Of a stretch of 64,000 nt of DNA, positions 45,001 to 55,459 are shown piece by piece. The stretch covers positions 97,233,494-97,297,493 of the forward strand of contig CM022302.1 of the NCBI GenBank assembly GCA_011799875.1, written 5' to 3'. The translations under genes and the position numbers were made by a program. Source of the stretch: Thinopyrum elongatum (lineage: Eukaryota; Streptophyta; Magnoliopsida; Poales; Poaceae). Below the pieces are notes generated by a model. That model was not told where the DNA came from. It saw nothing but the letters and a program-made list of their open reading frames with translations, and searched no databases. The stretch's first letter is position 1; each line of letters begins with the position of its first letter.

Positions 45001-46658
45001 GGCTCTCGTGGATTCCTCCTAGGGGCTAATTGTAGTGAATATGAAAAAGAGGAGGACTCTCATAATTGATTATTCGAATGAGGCATTATTTCATTTAGAG
45101 GAGGACTTTAATGGTAGAGAACTGTAGAAGGAAGCCCTATTAGCGGAGCAAGAATTTAGCAGTATGTTGCAACAGGAGGTCCTCGGTAGGAACGCCCAAT
45201 TTGTGGAATGGTCCGAACAAAAGAGCATACATGTTACACCTCAGCGGTAATATTTTAAATTGGTCATGCACATTAGAAGCACGCCCATATATCTATTAAA
45301 ATATGGATATTTTTTTGTTGATAGCATGGACTCAGGATTCAAAGTCTTACAGGAGATGCCCCACCTGTACGAAACTCTCGGGCATAACATGCCCAAGACT
45401 GAGGTAAGTGTATATGTAATGAGTTTCCACGTGCCATATATTTGCTAAATATATGTTCTAACTTTGGTTCATATTTTCAAGGATCTGGAACAACTCAGGA
45501 AGCGCCTCATGGTCCAAATGTTGAAGGTCAGGGACAATGAAGCACTTGATAACATTGCAGAGTAGGTTAGAGCAATGTTGAGAGTTATTAGTGGCTAAGG
45601 AGGACTGCTGCCTGAATAAATGCCGAAAATAATTACTTATTAAGCTGCTCGCTAGGGAATAACATGTTTGATTCCATTAGGTAATTAGATAACATTTTGT
45701 CTTATATGTATGAAGTTTAAAAAGTTGTCTTGACATCCACTAGCTTTGTATTCGCTACAAATGTTGTTTTCTTGTTTTGGTTTTATCTATTTATTTTGTC
45801 TTCTATGTATATTTGTTGGTGTAGACCAGACCCGTTTAGTGGTCCAGGTGAACCAGATGCATTTTGGAGTGGACAATGCCTGAGAATATGGTACTCGAAG
45901 ACCGGCGAGTTGTCGGTGTATACCGCACCCAGTCTGCGAGGATTTCAGTCGTATCGTGCCTCGCATCCTGTACTTCCTCATATCGTATAACACCATCCAT
46001 ACTTCGTTAGAAATCATTAGATACCAGCTAGGGAATATTCAACTTAAAAATATGATGGTTATAAGGCATGTACCTTCAACGCACTGATTTACTTTTATGT
46101 GTTCCTGAATAGAATAGCCAAATTAAGTGAAAATACGTTTTCTTCTTGACTACATAAAGTAGAAGACGATACCAACATTTTCCGACAAACATGGAGGGGG
46201 AGCAAGGAATTTATTATTAAGCTACTCTTAGGGAGTTATCTTTTTTGAATAAGATAATTGTAATCAGACAATATTTTGTCTTCTATGTATGAAGTTTCTT
46301 GTTGATTACATCTAATACTACTATTTGAAGAGAGAACTTTTTTTTTTCCTAAATCCACACGCTTGGTGTACCTAGGTTGATAAGTACCATCAAATTATCC
46401 CACCTAATTATATCTAACAACATGGATTAAACTAACCCATCAGCAGGTTAGCAATTAGCAAGTACAAATCTAAGCCAAGTACAAAAGTAGCAATATCTGT
46501 CCGGCACCCCCATGCTATCTAGGAATCACCCGTGGTAAACACATCATATTACAACATTGTTTGCAGATAGCATCTAGAATGATACATTGTGAGACCACAC
46601 CACATAATATTTCATTGTTGATTGAGAAAAACGAGAAAGGGAAACAATAACATGCTAC
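41892..46658. repeat. 4.8-kb inverted repeat (arms about 2.4 kb, almost no loop)
   Basis: Left arm about 41892-44329, right arm about 44343-46658; the axis is near 44336. Matching landmarks can be followed the whole way out. At the centre is CCATGTTTTCATAGTCTCT / its complement. Next are the ORF pair 43882-44112 (+) and 44520-44801 (-), both reading VCGSNK, LTHCKIEA and DREWSR. Farther out come GAATAGCATCTAGAATGATAC-like ends and CACACGCTTGGTGTAC. By hand a 200-base stretch differs at roughly 13% of sites. A 31-bp tandem duplication sits at the inner end of the left arm. The outer ends carry no obvious transposon terminus. Confidence 0.9.
44709..45565 (+). pseudogene. Spliced-looking gene fragment in the right arm, unidentified
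   Basis: Exon-like pieces lie in one orientation: TKALIDTGVFETFPKYDVFQ ending before GTAACT (about 44914); EFSSMLQQEVLGRNAQFVEW ending before GTAATA (about 45247); MDSGFKVLQEMPHLYETLGH ending before GTAAGT (about 45403); and a last piece after a TTTTCAAG acceptor, DLEQLRKRLMVQMLKVRDNE, ending at TAG 45563-45565. The left arm holds a decayed mirror copy on the minus strand. No family is recognised. Stops between pieces argue for a fragment. Confidence 0.45.
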
Positions 46659-47613
46659 CCATGCCAATTACACTATCCAAGAGCGAACCTCTGGGAGCCC
46701 TCTCGCGATGTCCACGCCATCACAAGAGACGAGCGATTTATTGTGCAGACGGTCGTACACGCATTGGATATCAGGAAAAAGAGTGGCCAATTGGGCGCAC
46801 CTTCCTTCGATGCCCCATCGCCGCTCGTTTGGTTCGTCCAGAAGGGAAAGAGAAGAGAGAAACGGATCGCCCCCGTTCCCGATTCACCACCGTCCCGATT
46901 CCTGCCCCTCTCCCTCATCTATAGCCGCCACCACTCACCGGCGCCTTCCCCCACAACCTACAGCCCAACCCTTCTCTCCTCCGCTCGCCTTATCCCCACC
47001 ACCGGCGAGCTCCTTCCCTCCCCCTCGCTCTGATCGAGCAGCAAGTCCGGATCCACGACCACGGCGGTGCGAGCGCTCCGATGCAGGTTCAAGCCACGTG
47101 AGGTGATTGCTCGCTGCGGCTCTTGCCCTTGTGCCGATGCCATGGACAAGGTGCTCTCTCCATCACTTCTATGTGTTGGTTGTGTAGTGTGGCGCGCTCC
47201 GTGGGCTGATGGGCACGTTTAAAGGAGCCAAGGAGGGGCTGGCCTCCCCGTGCCGCCCCGCCCCATTGGCCCATCCCAGCTTCTCCAAAGACCTTCTCAT
47301 ATTTGCGTTCCACCGGACAACCATGATGGTTGCAGAGGATGGGAAGGAAGGGGATGGCATTGAGGCGCCATTCATCTCCTTTGCCGTCTGCCCCTTGGTT
47401 GCGGTGGGTTGGTGAGATATGGTTGAGGTGAGTCCTTGGATTTGATCCCCCCACCTCCCGCACGCGCTTAAGTTATGGCTTGGTTCACATCTCCTATTCA
47501 TGTTTTTGGTTTCTTCTTTGATTCTACAACTCCTTTGGATTTTTTTTCTTGTGTTGTTTTGGTTTCTTGTTGGCCGTTTCTTTATTCGATTTTAGCTTTG
47601 CGAGTTTTTGTAG
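46659..47613. other. Non-coding; pyrimidine-rich leader-like patch
   Basis: 46800-47040 is C/T-rich like a plant 5' UTR and precedes the kinase pseudogene, but no initiating kinase exon was found. Confidence 0.35.
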
Positions 47614-49105
47614 GCTGAGGTTTCTTTCTTGGGCAACTGAGGCACAAGATCCTGATGAAATTGATCGGGTACTGCTATGAGGACGAACGCTGGATGCTGG
47701 TGTACGAGTTCATGAGCGCCGGGAGCCTAGAGACGCACCTCTTCAAAAGTGAGTTCTTCACTGCTTTCTGTTTTCAGTTGATCAGTCTAAGGATTAGTAC
47801 ATTTGGTGGTTCTTGAGACCAGCAAGATAAAGACAAATGTTAGTGATTTGGAAATCCAAACATCTGGTCCATTAGCGATGAGCTGTTCTTGTCCCTGAAG
47901 TTTCTTTTCTGCAAGTCAAGTAAAATAAAAAATGTATATAAACTATAAAAATGGGGAAGTAACATCACAGCTGAGCCGACAAGTGGACGCTGGGGGCCGT
48001 ATGTCATCGATTAGTATTTTCCAACTCGAATGGTCTTTGCAATGGTAGGGTTCAGTTCAGATTTTGTATGTTTTATGTGATGCTCAGTGTCTAAGCAAGT
48101 ATAGAGTGGAAGCCTGCCATGGTTCAGTTTGAGAGTCATAAGGGGTTTATGCAAGAACAAAGCGAGAAGAAACAAAAGAACTTATTCCCTTCTGCACCGC
48201 AGAAAATTTAGTACTCCCTCCGTCCTAAAATAAGTGTCTTGAGCTTAATACAAATTTGTACTAGAGCTAGTACAAAGTTGAGACACTTATTTTGGGACAG
48301 AGGGAGTAGTAATTAAGAAGATAAGTACAACTGGGGTATTAATTAACCAAAGCTAAATTTTACCCATGAGGATGGAATGTGCACTTTGGGGAACCGATTC
48401 AATGTGAGATACCCAGAGCTATATGTGCTCTTCCTCTCCTATCATGGATGGGTAATATGCTACTCCGACTGTTAATTGGATGTCGCTGAATGTTAAATAT
48501 TCGCATTATCTAGGGCGGCACCCTATCATGGAAAAGAAGGTTCATCCCACAATCTATAAGCCTGTCCTAATCAAAGGGAACCTGGCCAAATAAAAAATGT
48601 GTGGCTAATTTAGTGTGCAATCAAGTGACCATTTAGGGTAATTGAGTACTGGCAAGTGTTTAAATTCCTCTCTAGCTAGATGCAGGTTAAAGAAAGATTG
48701 ATTTACAGGCCATGCGGTTGACCAGGATATTATTACCGAATGAAATTGGAGCTAATCATTTTGTGCCCCATCATGGACTTGTGGCTGGAAATTCCCTGCT
48801 ACCCACGGCCACATGCCACGCAACATAAAACACAAGGAACCGATTGCTCTCTGCCTTCCAAAGGGACACTTCTTTCTCTTTTTAAAGTCAGACGAATGTA
48901 GATATTAAAAAAAACTGGATATTTTGGATTAAAAATCAATTATCCAACCAACTTCTTGGTGCTTGTAGGTTACAACTCTTGGTTAATGTGGAGTAGGAAA
49001 CGGACCTGAAATATCCTATTTCCTTCAGGTATAAATGGCTCCCTCCCATGGATGACAAGGATGAAGATCGCTGTCGGTGCGGCCAGGGGTCTTGCCTTCA
49101 CAAAC
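47614..49105 (+). pseudogene. RLCK-VII-type protein kinase fragment
   Basis: Exon a runs from 47614 (after TTGTAG) to 47748 (before GTGAGT) and reads AEVSFLG, a one-base frameshift, then [17 protein letters not shown] and [18 protein letters not shown]. Exon b from 49028 (after CTTCAG) reads INGSLPWMTRMKIAVGAARG, then LAF, with phase matching exon a. This is the N-lobe to early C-lobe of receptor-like cytoplasmic kinases. The catalytic HRDxK loop is absent: after LAF the sequence diverges. The intron contains a MITE. Dead fragment. Confidence 0.78.
48214..48306. mobile_element. Stowaway-type MITE (93 bp)
   Basis: CTCCCTCCGTCCTAAAATAA and the complementary TTATTTTGGGACAGAGGGAG form the termini, with TA on both sides. 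It lies in the intron of the kinase pseudogene. Confidence 0.95.
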
Positions 49106-52100
49106 CCTGAAACATCCAATTTTCGTCAGCCTTGGGTGTTCAGGTACCTGCTTTAGGCCCTGGTTTCCTTTACTTAAGTTTTTTAGATTTATTTTTCTTA
49201 GTTTGATGCTATGCATACATTGTTTGATGTCTCTTGGGTTCAGGGTTGGTGTATTGGGCACAAGAAAAAAATAGAGGGTGACGCACGAGGTGAGTTTACT
49301 TAGCAAGTCAAAAGCGATGCCTTTTCTGTAAATACCCATGACGATACAACACACATGCAGTTTTTTCTGAAACTCTGAAAATGCAACCGTAAACAACAAT
49401 TTTTTTATCTTAATTTCCAATTTGATATCTATTGTTCTTCCAGTTGCTTAGTTGGTTAGAATAGGATGGTGTAAATGAGAGAACCCTGATGTGTGTTTTT
49501 ATTAAGAGGAGGCATTCGATAGGTGGGGATTTAGAAGAAGCTAGCAACTGATAGATAACACTGAGCCTTCAGTATTTCTCAATAAAAAATCTCACTGTAG
49601 GCCTCGGTTTTTCCTTTTGAGGTTCTTTTTACATTTGTTTGTATCCATGTTAAATTAGCGGTTTGGTTATTGCACCATGGGATACTCTCTGTGGTAGACA
49701 TTTTTTTTAATTATTATACTCTGTTTCAATGAGCTAAGAAAAAAGAAACCTGAGAGGTCCTGATATATATTCATGGGCATTTGTTCCTTGGATTTTAGCC
49801 ATTCCTTTTTTTTCTTCATCTTCCTTTCATTTTTTTGCTTTGTCTTCGCCTTGACACTATTATTTCGCAGGTGCTCATCTTGGTGTCGATTGCTGCCTCG
49901 TGTTTCCATCTGCTTCAGTTGGTTACATGTTTCTTGGGAGTTCAGGTAGTTCATTCACCCCCTAGTTTACGCGATCTACTCGGGAATAAGCGAATGATAT
50001 AATTATGATGTCAATTTGGTCGGCAAATACTGCTGCTTCTAGAATCTGAATGTACGCCCTATGCATTTCAGTTTATTTTACTGTCGGTCTATTAACACTC
50101 TTCATCTTCATAAAATCATGGATGTTGCTTTGGTAAGGCTATTAAAGAAATTATAGGCCCTGTGTTATTCAAAGAAGCGTTACAATAGCTGCCTGAACTA
50201 CTAAGGAGCTTATTCTTAAGGTGAACGCCGTGGACTATTTCCCTAGCTGTACATGTCCATTAGTCATTTGTCTTGCTGTAGTTGAAAAGTTCCTAACATG
50301 CTGGCATATTTTCCCTGGAGGATTGGGCAATGGGATGATAGTGCAGTATCCCGCACTGCACATATAATGGTTGGCATGCTAGCTGGAAGTCTAGCTCACG
50401 TAACTACCAAGGTATTTTTGCATAAGGCTCTTAGATGTAGTTTTCCAGTTGTAGTTACAGTCCCAGCACGTTGATTACTAAATTCATTTAGGTTTAGATT
50501 TGATGTGTAATGCTATATTCAGTTGTCTTGTCTTCTACTGCAAGAGCCTTTTTGTGTTGTTTTGCCATCTCATCTTCGAAGTCTCATTCAGAACCTGAGT
50601 AATAACAGTGAAACCACTGAGAAGATTGTTCATATACTGACAATGATACTCTATATCTTGGATGTGCGCTAATAGAGACTGTTGCAGCACGCAAGCTATC
50701 TCTTCATGTTTTATTTGTTTTGCTTATATACCTGGCTGTTATGATGGGAAGTAGCCAATGGTATAGTGTTGCTTCACTTACTATGCTATCAGCCATTTTT
50801 CGACTTTTTAACTTTGCTACCAAAGGTATACGTAGGCCTTAGATTATAGCAGAAATATGGAATGTTCTGTTAAAGCGTCGCAACATCAATGAGAATCTTG
50901 CAGGCTGTTGAGATGATTGATGGAGAACTCAAGCAGCCTTTTCCCAGTAACTTGTTGCCATCCATGTCCATTTTGACGCCTTCTGCCTCTTAACATCATG
51001 TTGCTTAGGTGCTCATCTTGGGAAAACTAATCCTGGGAAGCATCTCTTTGAATATCAGTAGTTCAATACAAACATGTGCATTTTTTAGATTGATGCTTCC
51101 TATTGCTCATTAATATAGGTTGTTTTCCCTCTGTCTATGGTGTCTTTTTTATTTATGTGACTGAAACTTGAAGTATATTTATTATTGCCTTCTTTGTTTT
51201 TTGAATTTGTCGGCTGAATAATTAGAGTTCATAGCCTATTACGATTTTTTACTAATAACATTGCCAAATTTTTACCCATCCAGAGTAGCTTTTAGACTGG
51301 TCAAAGAGACTGAATTTGTCCTTCACTATTATTTGGTGCTTCTCCAATTCAAGGCGAGTGATACAACCTGCATTTTTCATGTTAGTCCCCAAGCTTTTAC
51401 TAGATGCTACTGCTAATGGTTCTTGTGAAGGCAAGATACATTAATTATCTGTGGACTAATTCAAGTTTTCCAAGTGAATTAGGTCACACAGAGAATCAGT
51501 TCGATTGGCAATTGCTGGGCTACAGATTGCAAAATGCTTTTCCAGATGGAACCATCAGCGAAAAAATCAAAGCAGGTAATTGTTGCCTTCAGAATTTATT
51601 TATTTCTCCCTTAACTTGCTGAACAACCATCATGCATCTTATCCTAATAGTTTGTGTATGTACGTTAGCAAATGAAATTCAAGGACTCAACCAGCAAAAT
51701 ATGGAGTTTCGATACGTAATCTAATTATAGCCTTGATTACCGTGCTGCATTTTGTCGTGCTGTTTTTTTGTGCACCAAGTGCTGCAAAGCTGAATTGTCG
51801 ATGCCATTTTCCTATCTTTTAGACATGCATTCAGCTGCTTAGTTTGTTTCTGTTACTTTTTATGGCATCTATGACATGTAGGCATATACAATCCTTAACT
51901 GAATCTTATTGAATCTTCTACATTTTCCATACAGACATATGTCTTTTCTTTGCCCAAGCAACAAGACAAGCTGGTAGCACCGATTTGCAGGACATTGTCG
52001 ATTCATGAATTTTATTGTTTGCGCTTTGATGTGCTAGCACGAGGTCTGTCCAAAATTTAGAACTTGCATTGAGATATTAATTTTATTTGACCTTTCTGAA

Positions 52101-52700
52101 TAATATTGTACCAAAATCATGCTTCTTCACTAAGCTGTTTTCTTTGCTATAGTTAAATCTGAACAGGCTTAGTTGAACTTGAACCTTCTAGAGAATCATA
52201 CAGCTATGGCATTGATTCCTTTTTACATTTGGTTATGTAATGATCCCTTTTCATTTTTAATTAATGCAGGAGTGACTGAGGAAGATCCAGATAATGTAAG
52301 TTTATTTGTATTCATGTAAAGGCAATTTATTTTATCTTCATTTATGTCATCCAGATGTAATCACATGCTCAAGCTACACGGAAAGCCAATAAGAGTAAAC
52401 AAGATAAGGACTTCAGTTCAGTATATATGAACCGTCTATCGTCTTTAGCTTATCTCTAAGACTTGCTGATCCTGCGTTGTGATGGTCCAACGAACTCTGC
52501 TTCTCTTTTGGAGATCCCCTGCCTTTTGGAGCATCTAAGGCTTCGATTTCAGTTCAATGTTGTGCTCTATCATCCACCTTGTAAGACTAATATGCACCTA
52601 CTACAGCTATGTCTGATGATTGAACACTTTTCTAATAAGCTTGTGCTAAATGTGTTGATATTTTAACAATTGAGTTACTCTGAAACGCATAGGAGGCGCG
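49106..52700 (+). other. Non-coding DNA with several orphan exon-like pieces
   Basis: Pieces with acceptor/donor contexts on the plus strand: 50328-50410 reads RIGQWDDSAVSRTAHIMVGM, then LAGSLAHVTTK before GTATTT. 50905-50993 reads AVEMIDGELKQPFPSNLLPS and stops. 51450-51574 reads SELGHTENQFDWQLLGYRLQ, then NAFPDGTISEKIKA before GTAATT. 52270-52294 reads VTEEDPDN before GTAAGT. They may be one decayed gene; the family is unknown. The remainder is AT-rich. Confidence 0.35.
51358..51390 (+). repeat. 33-bp inverted repeat, left copy
   Basis: Perfect reverse complement of 52710-52742 (starts GTGATACAACCTGC). The two copies face each other across 1.3 kb. Confidence 0.95.
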
Positions 52701-52709
52701 CCCCAGCTA

Positions 52710-52742
52710 GGGGACTAACATGAAAAATGCAGGTTGTATCAC
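52710..52742 (-). repeat. 33-bp inverted repeat, right copy
   Basis: Perfect reverse complement of 51358-51390 (starts GGGGACTAACATG). It is followed by two tandem copies of CCACCACCAAGGCAAGTGCG and flanked by two copies of CGCATAGGAGGCGC.CCCCAG (52686 and 52797). Confidence 0.95.
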
Positions 52743-52824
52743 TCCACCACCAAGGCAAGTGCGCAACTCCACCACCAAGGCAAGTGCGCACAGGATCGCA
52801 TAGGAGGCGCACCCCAGCCTCTAG

Positions 52825-53287
52825 TTTCTACACCAAAGTGCGAGTATTCCTCCGATCTGACTTTGAGTAGTCCTATGTGGCCACCGGTTTACGGTTGGTT
52901 GTGAAGTGGCCCATTCTTTTAACATCCTACATAGTTTAGTCAAATTTGGATAAAAGAAAACAAACATAAAGAAAAAGAAACAAATGCTACCATGCATTTA
53001 CAAGCACGTACTGTAAGTATTTGAAACATAGTAAAGTAAAGAAAATGAAAAATAACCTTTTGAAAAAGTACAACAGTTGAGATTATTCTTTGACCTACAG
53101 GATTTCTCTTTCATGTTAAGGACGAGCTAAATAGCACATAAAACATACTTAGAAACGTGATAAGTTGAAAGAATAAAATACATCAGATTACAACATTATT
53201 TGCAGATAGCATCTAGAATGATACATTGCGAGGCCACGCCACAGAATATTTCATTCTTGACAGAGAAAAAGGAGAAAGGGAAACAAT
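52825..53287 (-). repeat. Inverted copy Z of the 41.4-41.9 kb segment
   Basis: The reverse complement of this segment aligns with 41425-41881, spanning the end of X, the spacer and the start of Y (landmarks CAACTTAACAAGTTTCT-like, AATCTCAACTGTTGTACTTT, AAGAATGGGCC). Confidence 0.85.
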
Positions 53288-53317
53288 GCATTACTGGAAT
53301 TTCCGATTTTTCCAAGA

Positions 53318-53950
53318 ACAGAAAAAACTCGGCGAAGTCTTTGCCGAGTATCGTTCTCGGCGCAGGGTACTCGGCCCGAATCCTACCGGCAAAGCTGACT
53401 TTGCCGTGAACCAGAACACGGGGACTCGGCAAAGTCTTTGCCGAGCGCTAAAACAGGGATTTGGCAAAAAAAAAAAGGGACTTGACGGGCCGGACGAAGA
53501 CGGCGGCTGCCATGTGTCAAACACCTTTGCCGAGTCCCGTTGGGAAGTACTCGGGGATCTCGTATGCCCTTCGGCTGCCACGTGGCCGAGACACTGTGCT
53601 GAGCTGCCGTCTTTGTCGAGATCCCGAGACGATGTACTCGGCAAACTTGGACGTGTTTGCCGACTTTTGAGCACTCAGCAAACCCTGTCGTATGGGTGGA
53701 CGACTTGTGGCACGAGACGTTCGCCGAGTGCCTCGCGAAAACTCGGCAAAGACGGCATCAATTTGTCGAGTTTCTCACTCGGCAAAGATTTGCCCAGCGA
53801 TGACCCAGGTTATGCTATTTGCCGTGATGTTGCTGGCGGGGACTCAGCAATGATGTATCCAAGAAATCAGGTGGCGCCATGTGGCATTATCGCCGAGTGT
53901 TACACTCGGTAAACATGTTTCGCCGAGTATCGAACTCGGCAAAGCATCTG
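53318..53950. repeat. CACTA-type subterminal repeat array
   Basis: More than 15 occurrences of CTCGGCAAA, TTTGCCGAG and variants in both orientations are typical binding-site arrays near the ends of grass CACTA (En/Spm) transposons. The CACTA terminus itself was not located. Confidence 0.85.
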
Positions 53951-54399
53951 GCAGTGGAATTTTTTTTGTTTATTTTTTGTTTGCCTTGCAACAAATCACA
54001 TTTAAATAATATCTCACATATATACAGCAACAATATCACTTCGCAGATGACTCAACCATTGCTACATTATAGTCAAACAACATATGGTCTCAAATACAGA
54101 ACAAACACATTGTCTCAAGCACAAACACATTGCCTCAAGCACACAAACACAATGTTCTCAAGCATAGCAAGTTCAGAAAAGCACAAGTGCATGCATAGGA
54201 AAGCACAAAGTTCATGAAGACAACTAGGGTTTTGTTCACAACGGGAACATTGAAATTAGCTATTGGGATTACTTGCTCAACTCCAGGATTAGCTACCGCC
54301 ACATTGTTAGACCCAGTTGAATGAATGACATGTAAGCACATGAGACGAATAATATGAATGGTAAGAAGGAAGATGGTGATTGAATTAGCTCGAAGAGAA

Positions 54400-55300
54400 C
54401 TCACCATGTCCAAGGCAGGATCATCTGTAGGGTGGGTTGGTGATATTGGCATAGTTTTGCCACTCATAAAGTTGTGCAACCATCTCTTTCAGTGTGTACA
54501 ATTCATGGTTCTGTTTCTCGATGATGGACCAGTCTTCAACCCGCGATCTCTGTTGCTCCTCCCGCAGTCCCTGTTCTGCATCCAGCCGGGCCTACAACAT
54601 GCCAACGCATTGTCATCAGTGTTGCAAGGCAAATATGCATGACCATTGTATTGACGAATGAAGAAGAACTGGCCTGAATTGCCTCATACATGACCTCGAA
54701 ATGCATAGGGCGTACCTCTATGCTAGGACTTGAGCCCGTACTCATAACCCTCACCGCATTTTTTCTGGGTAGGCTTGAGGTCTGGATGGAATCAACATGA
54801 ACCCCCATCTGCCCATTCATCCTACTGCTGTTAGCAATAAGAGCCACCTTAGGGTCGGAAGGCCCATCCACGGGATCATACTCCTCCCCGTGCGTTTCCT
54901 TGTACTTGGTGATGTATTTCTTCCCCTTGTAACGAGATTTATTTGAATAACCGAGGTAACCTCATGCGGCGGATATGTCTTGCGGTTGGACTACTGACTC
55001 CTGACGCAGGACACATGCCGGTCAAGATGTAATTTGGACATATCCCCCACTTTGTCTCGTTGCATGCACATCTTAACAGGTGTCTTCCACTGCACAAATT
55101 AAGATCAAGATGACCCCGATCACAAACATATGGTTCTAAGAATCAAGTCCTCGTACCCATGCCTGCTTTAATTCTCATGTTTACGTTCGTCGGTGTTAAT
55201 GATCGTGTCCCTAAAAACTAGAGTTTAACTCTCCCGCAAAAGCTTGATAGAAACCCTTGTCATAGTGCACGTCGTTTCATTGGTTCGATAACTCAGGGTC
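54400..55300 (-). pseudogene. CACTA/En-Spm transposase-type C-terminal fragment
   Basis: The minus strand reads VKMCMQRDKVGDMSKLHLDR, YKGKKYITKYKETHGEEYDP, DGPSDPKVALIANSSRMN, then EDWSIIEKQNHELYTLKEMV and a short tail. This arrangement is typical of the plant transposase (Ptta/En/Spm) domain proteins in CACTA elements. Frames are broken and the N-terminal part is missing. It sits next to the subterminal array. Confidence 0.65.
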
Positions 55301-55459
55301 ACACTCGGGAAAAAGGCGTGGAACATTTCTGCTACCCATACCAGATCACTAAATGGACTCACCACGGTCTCACGTCTTGGTATCTCCATGTGATCGACTC
55401 ATTCTAGAGGTATTAGTCCTAACACAACTAGATTCTAGAGGTATTAGTCCTAACACAAC

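Noticed and set aside
46622..47463. ORFs of 96-132 codons in a pyrimidine-rich patch
   Set aside because: Proline/serine-rich low-complexity translations on both strands; more like a leader or repeat than protein.
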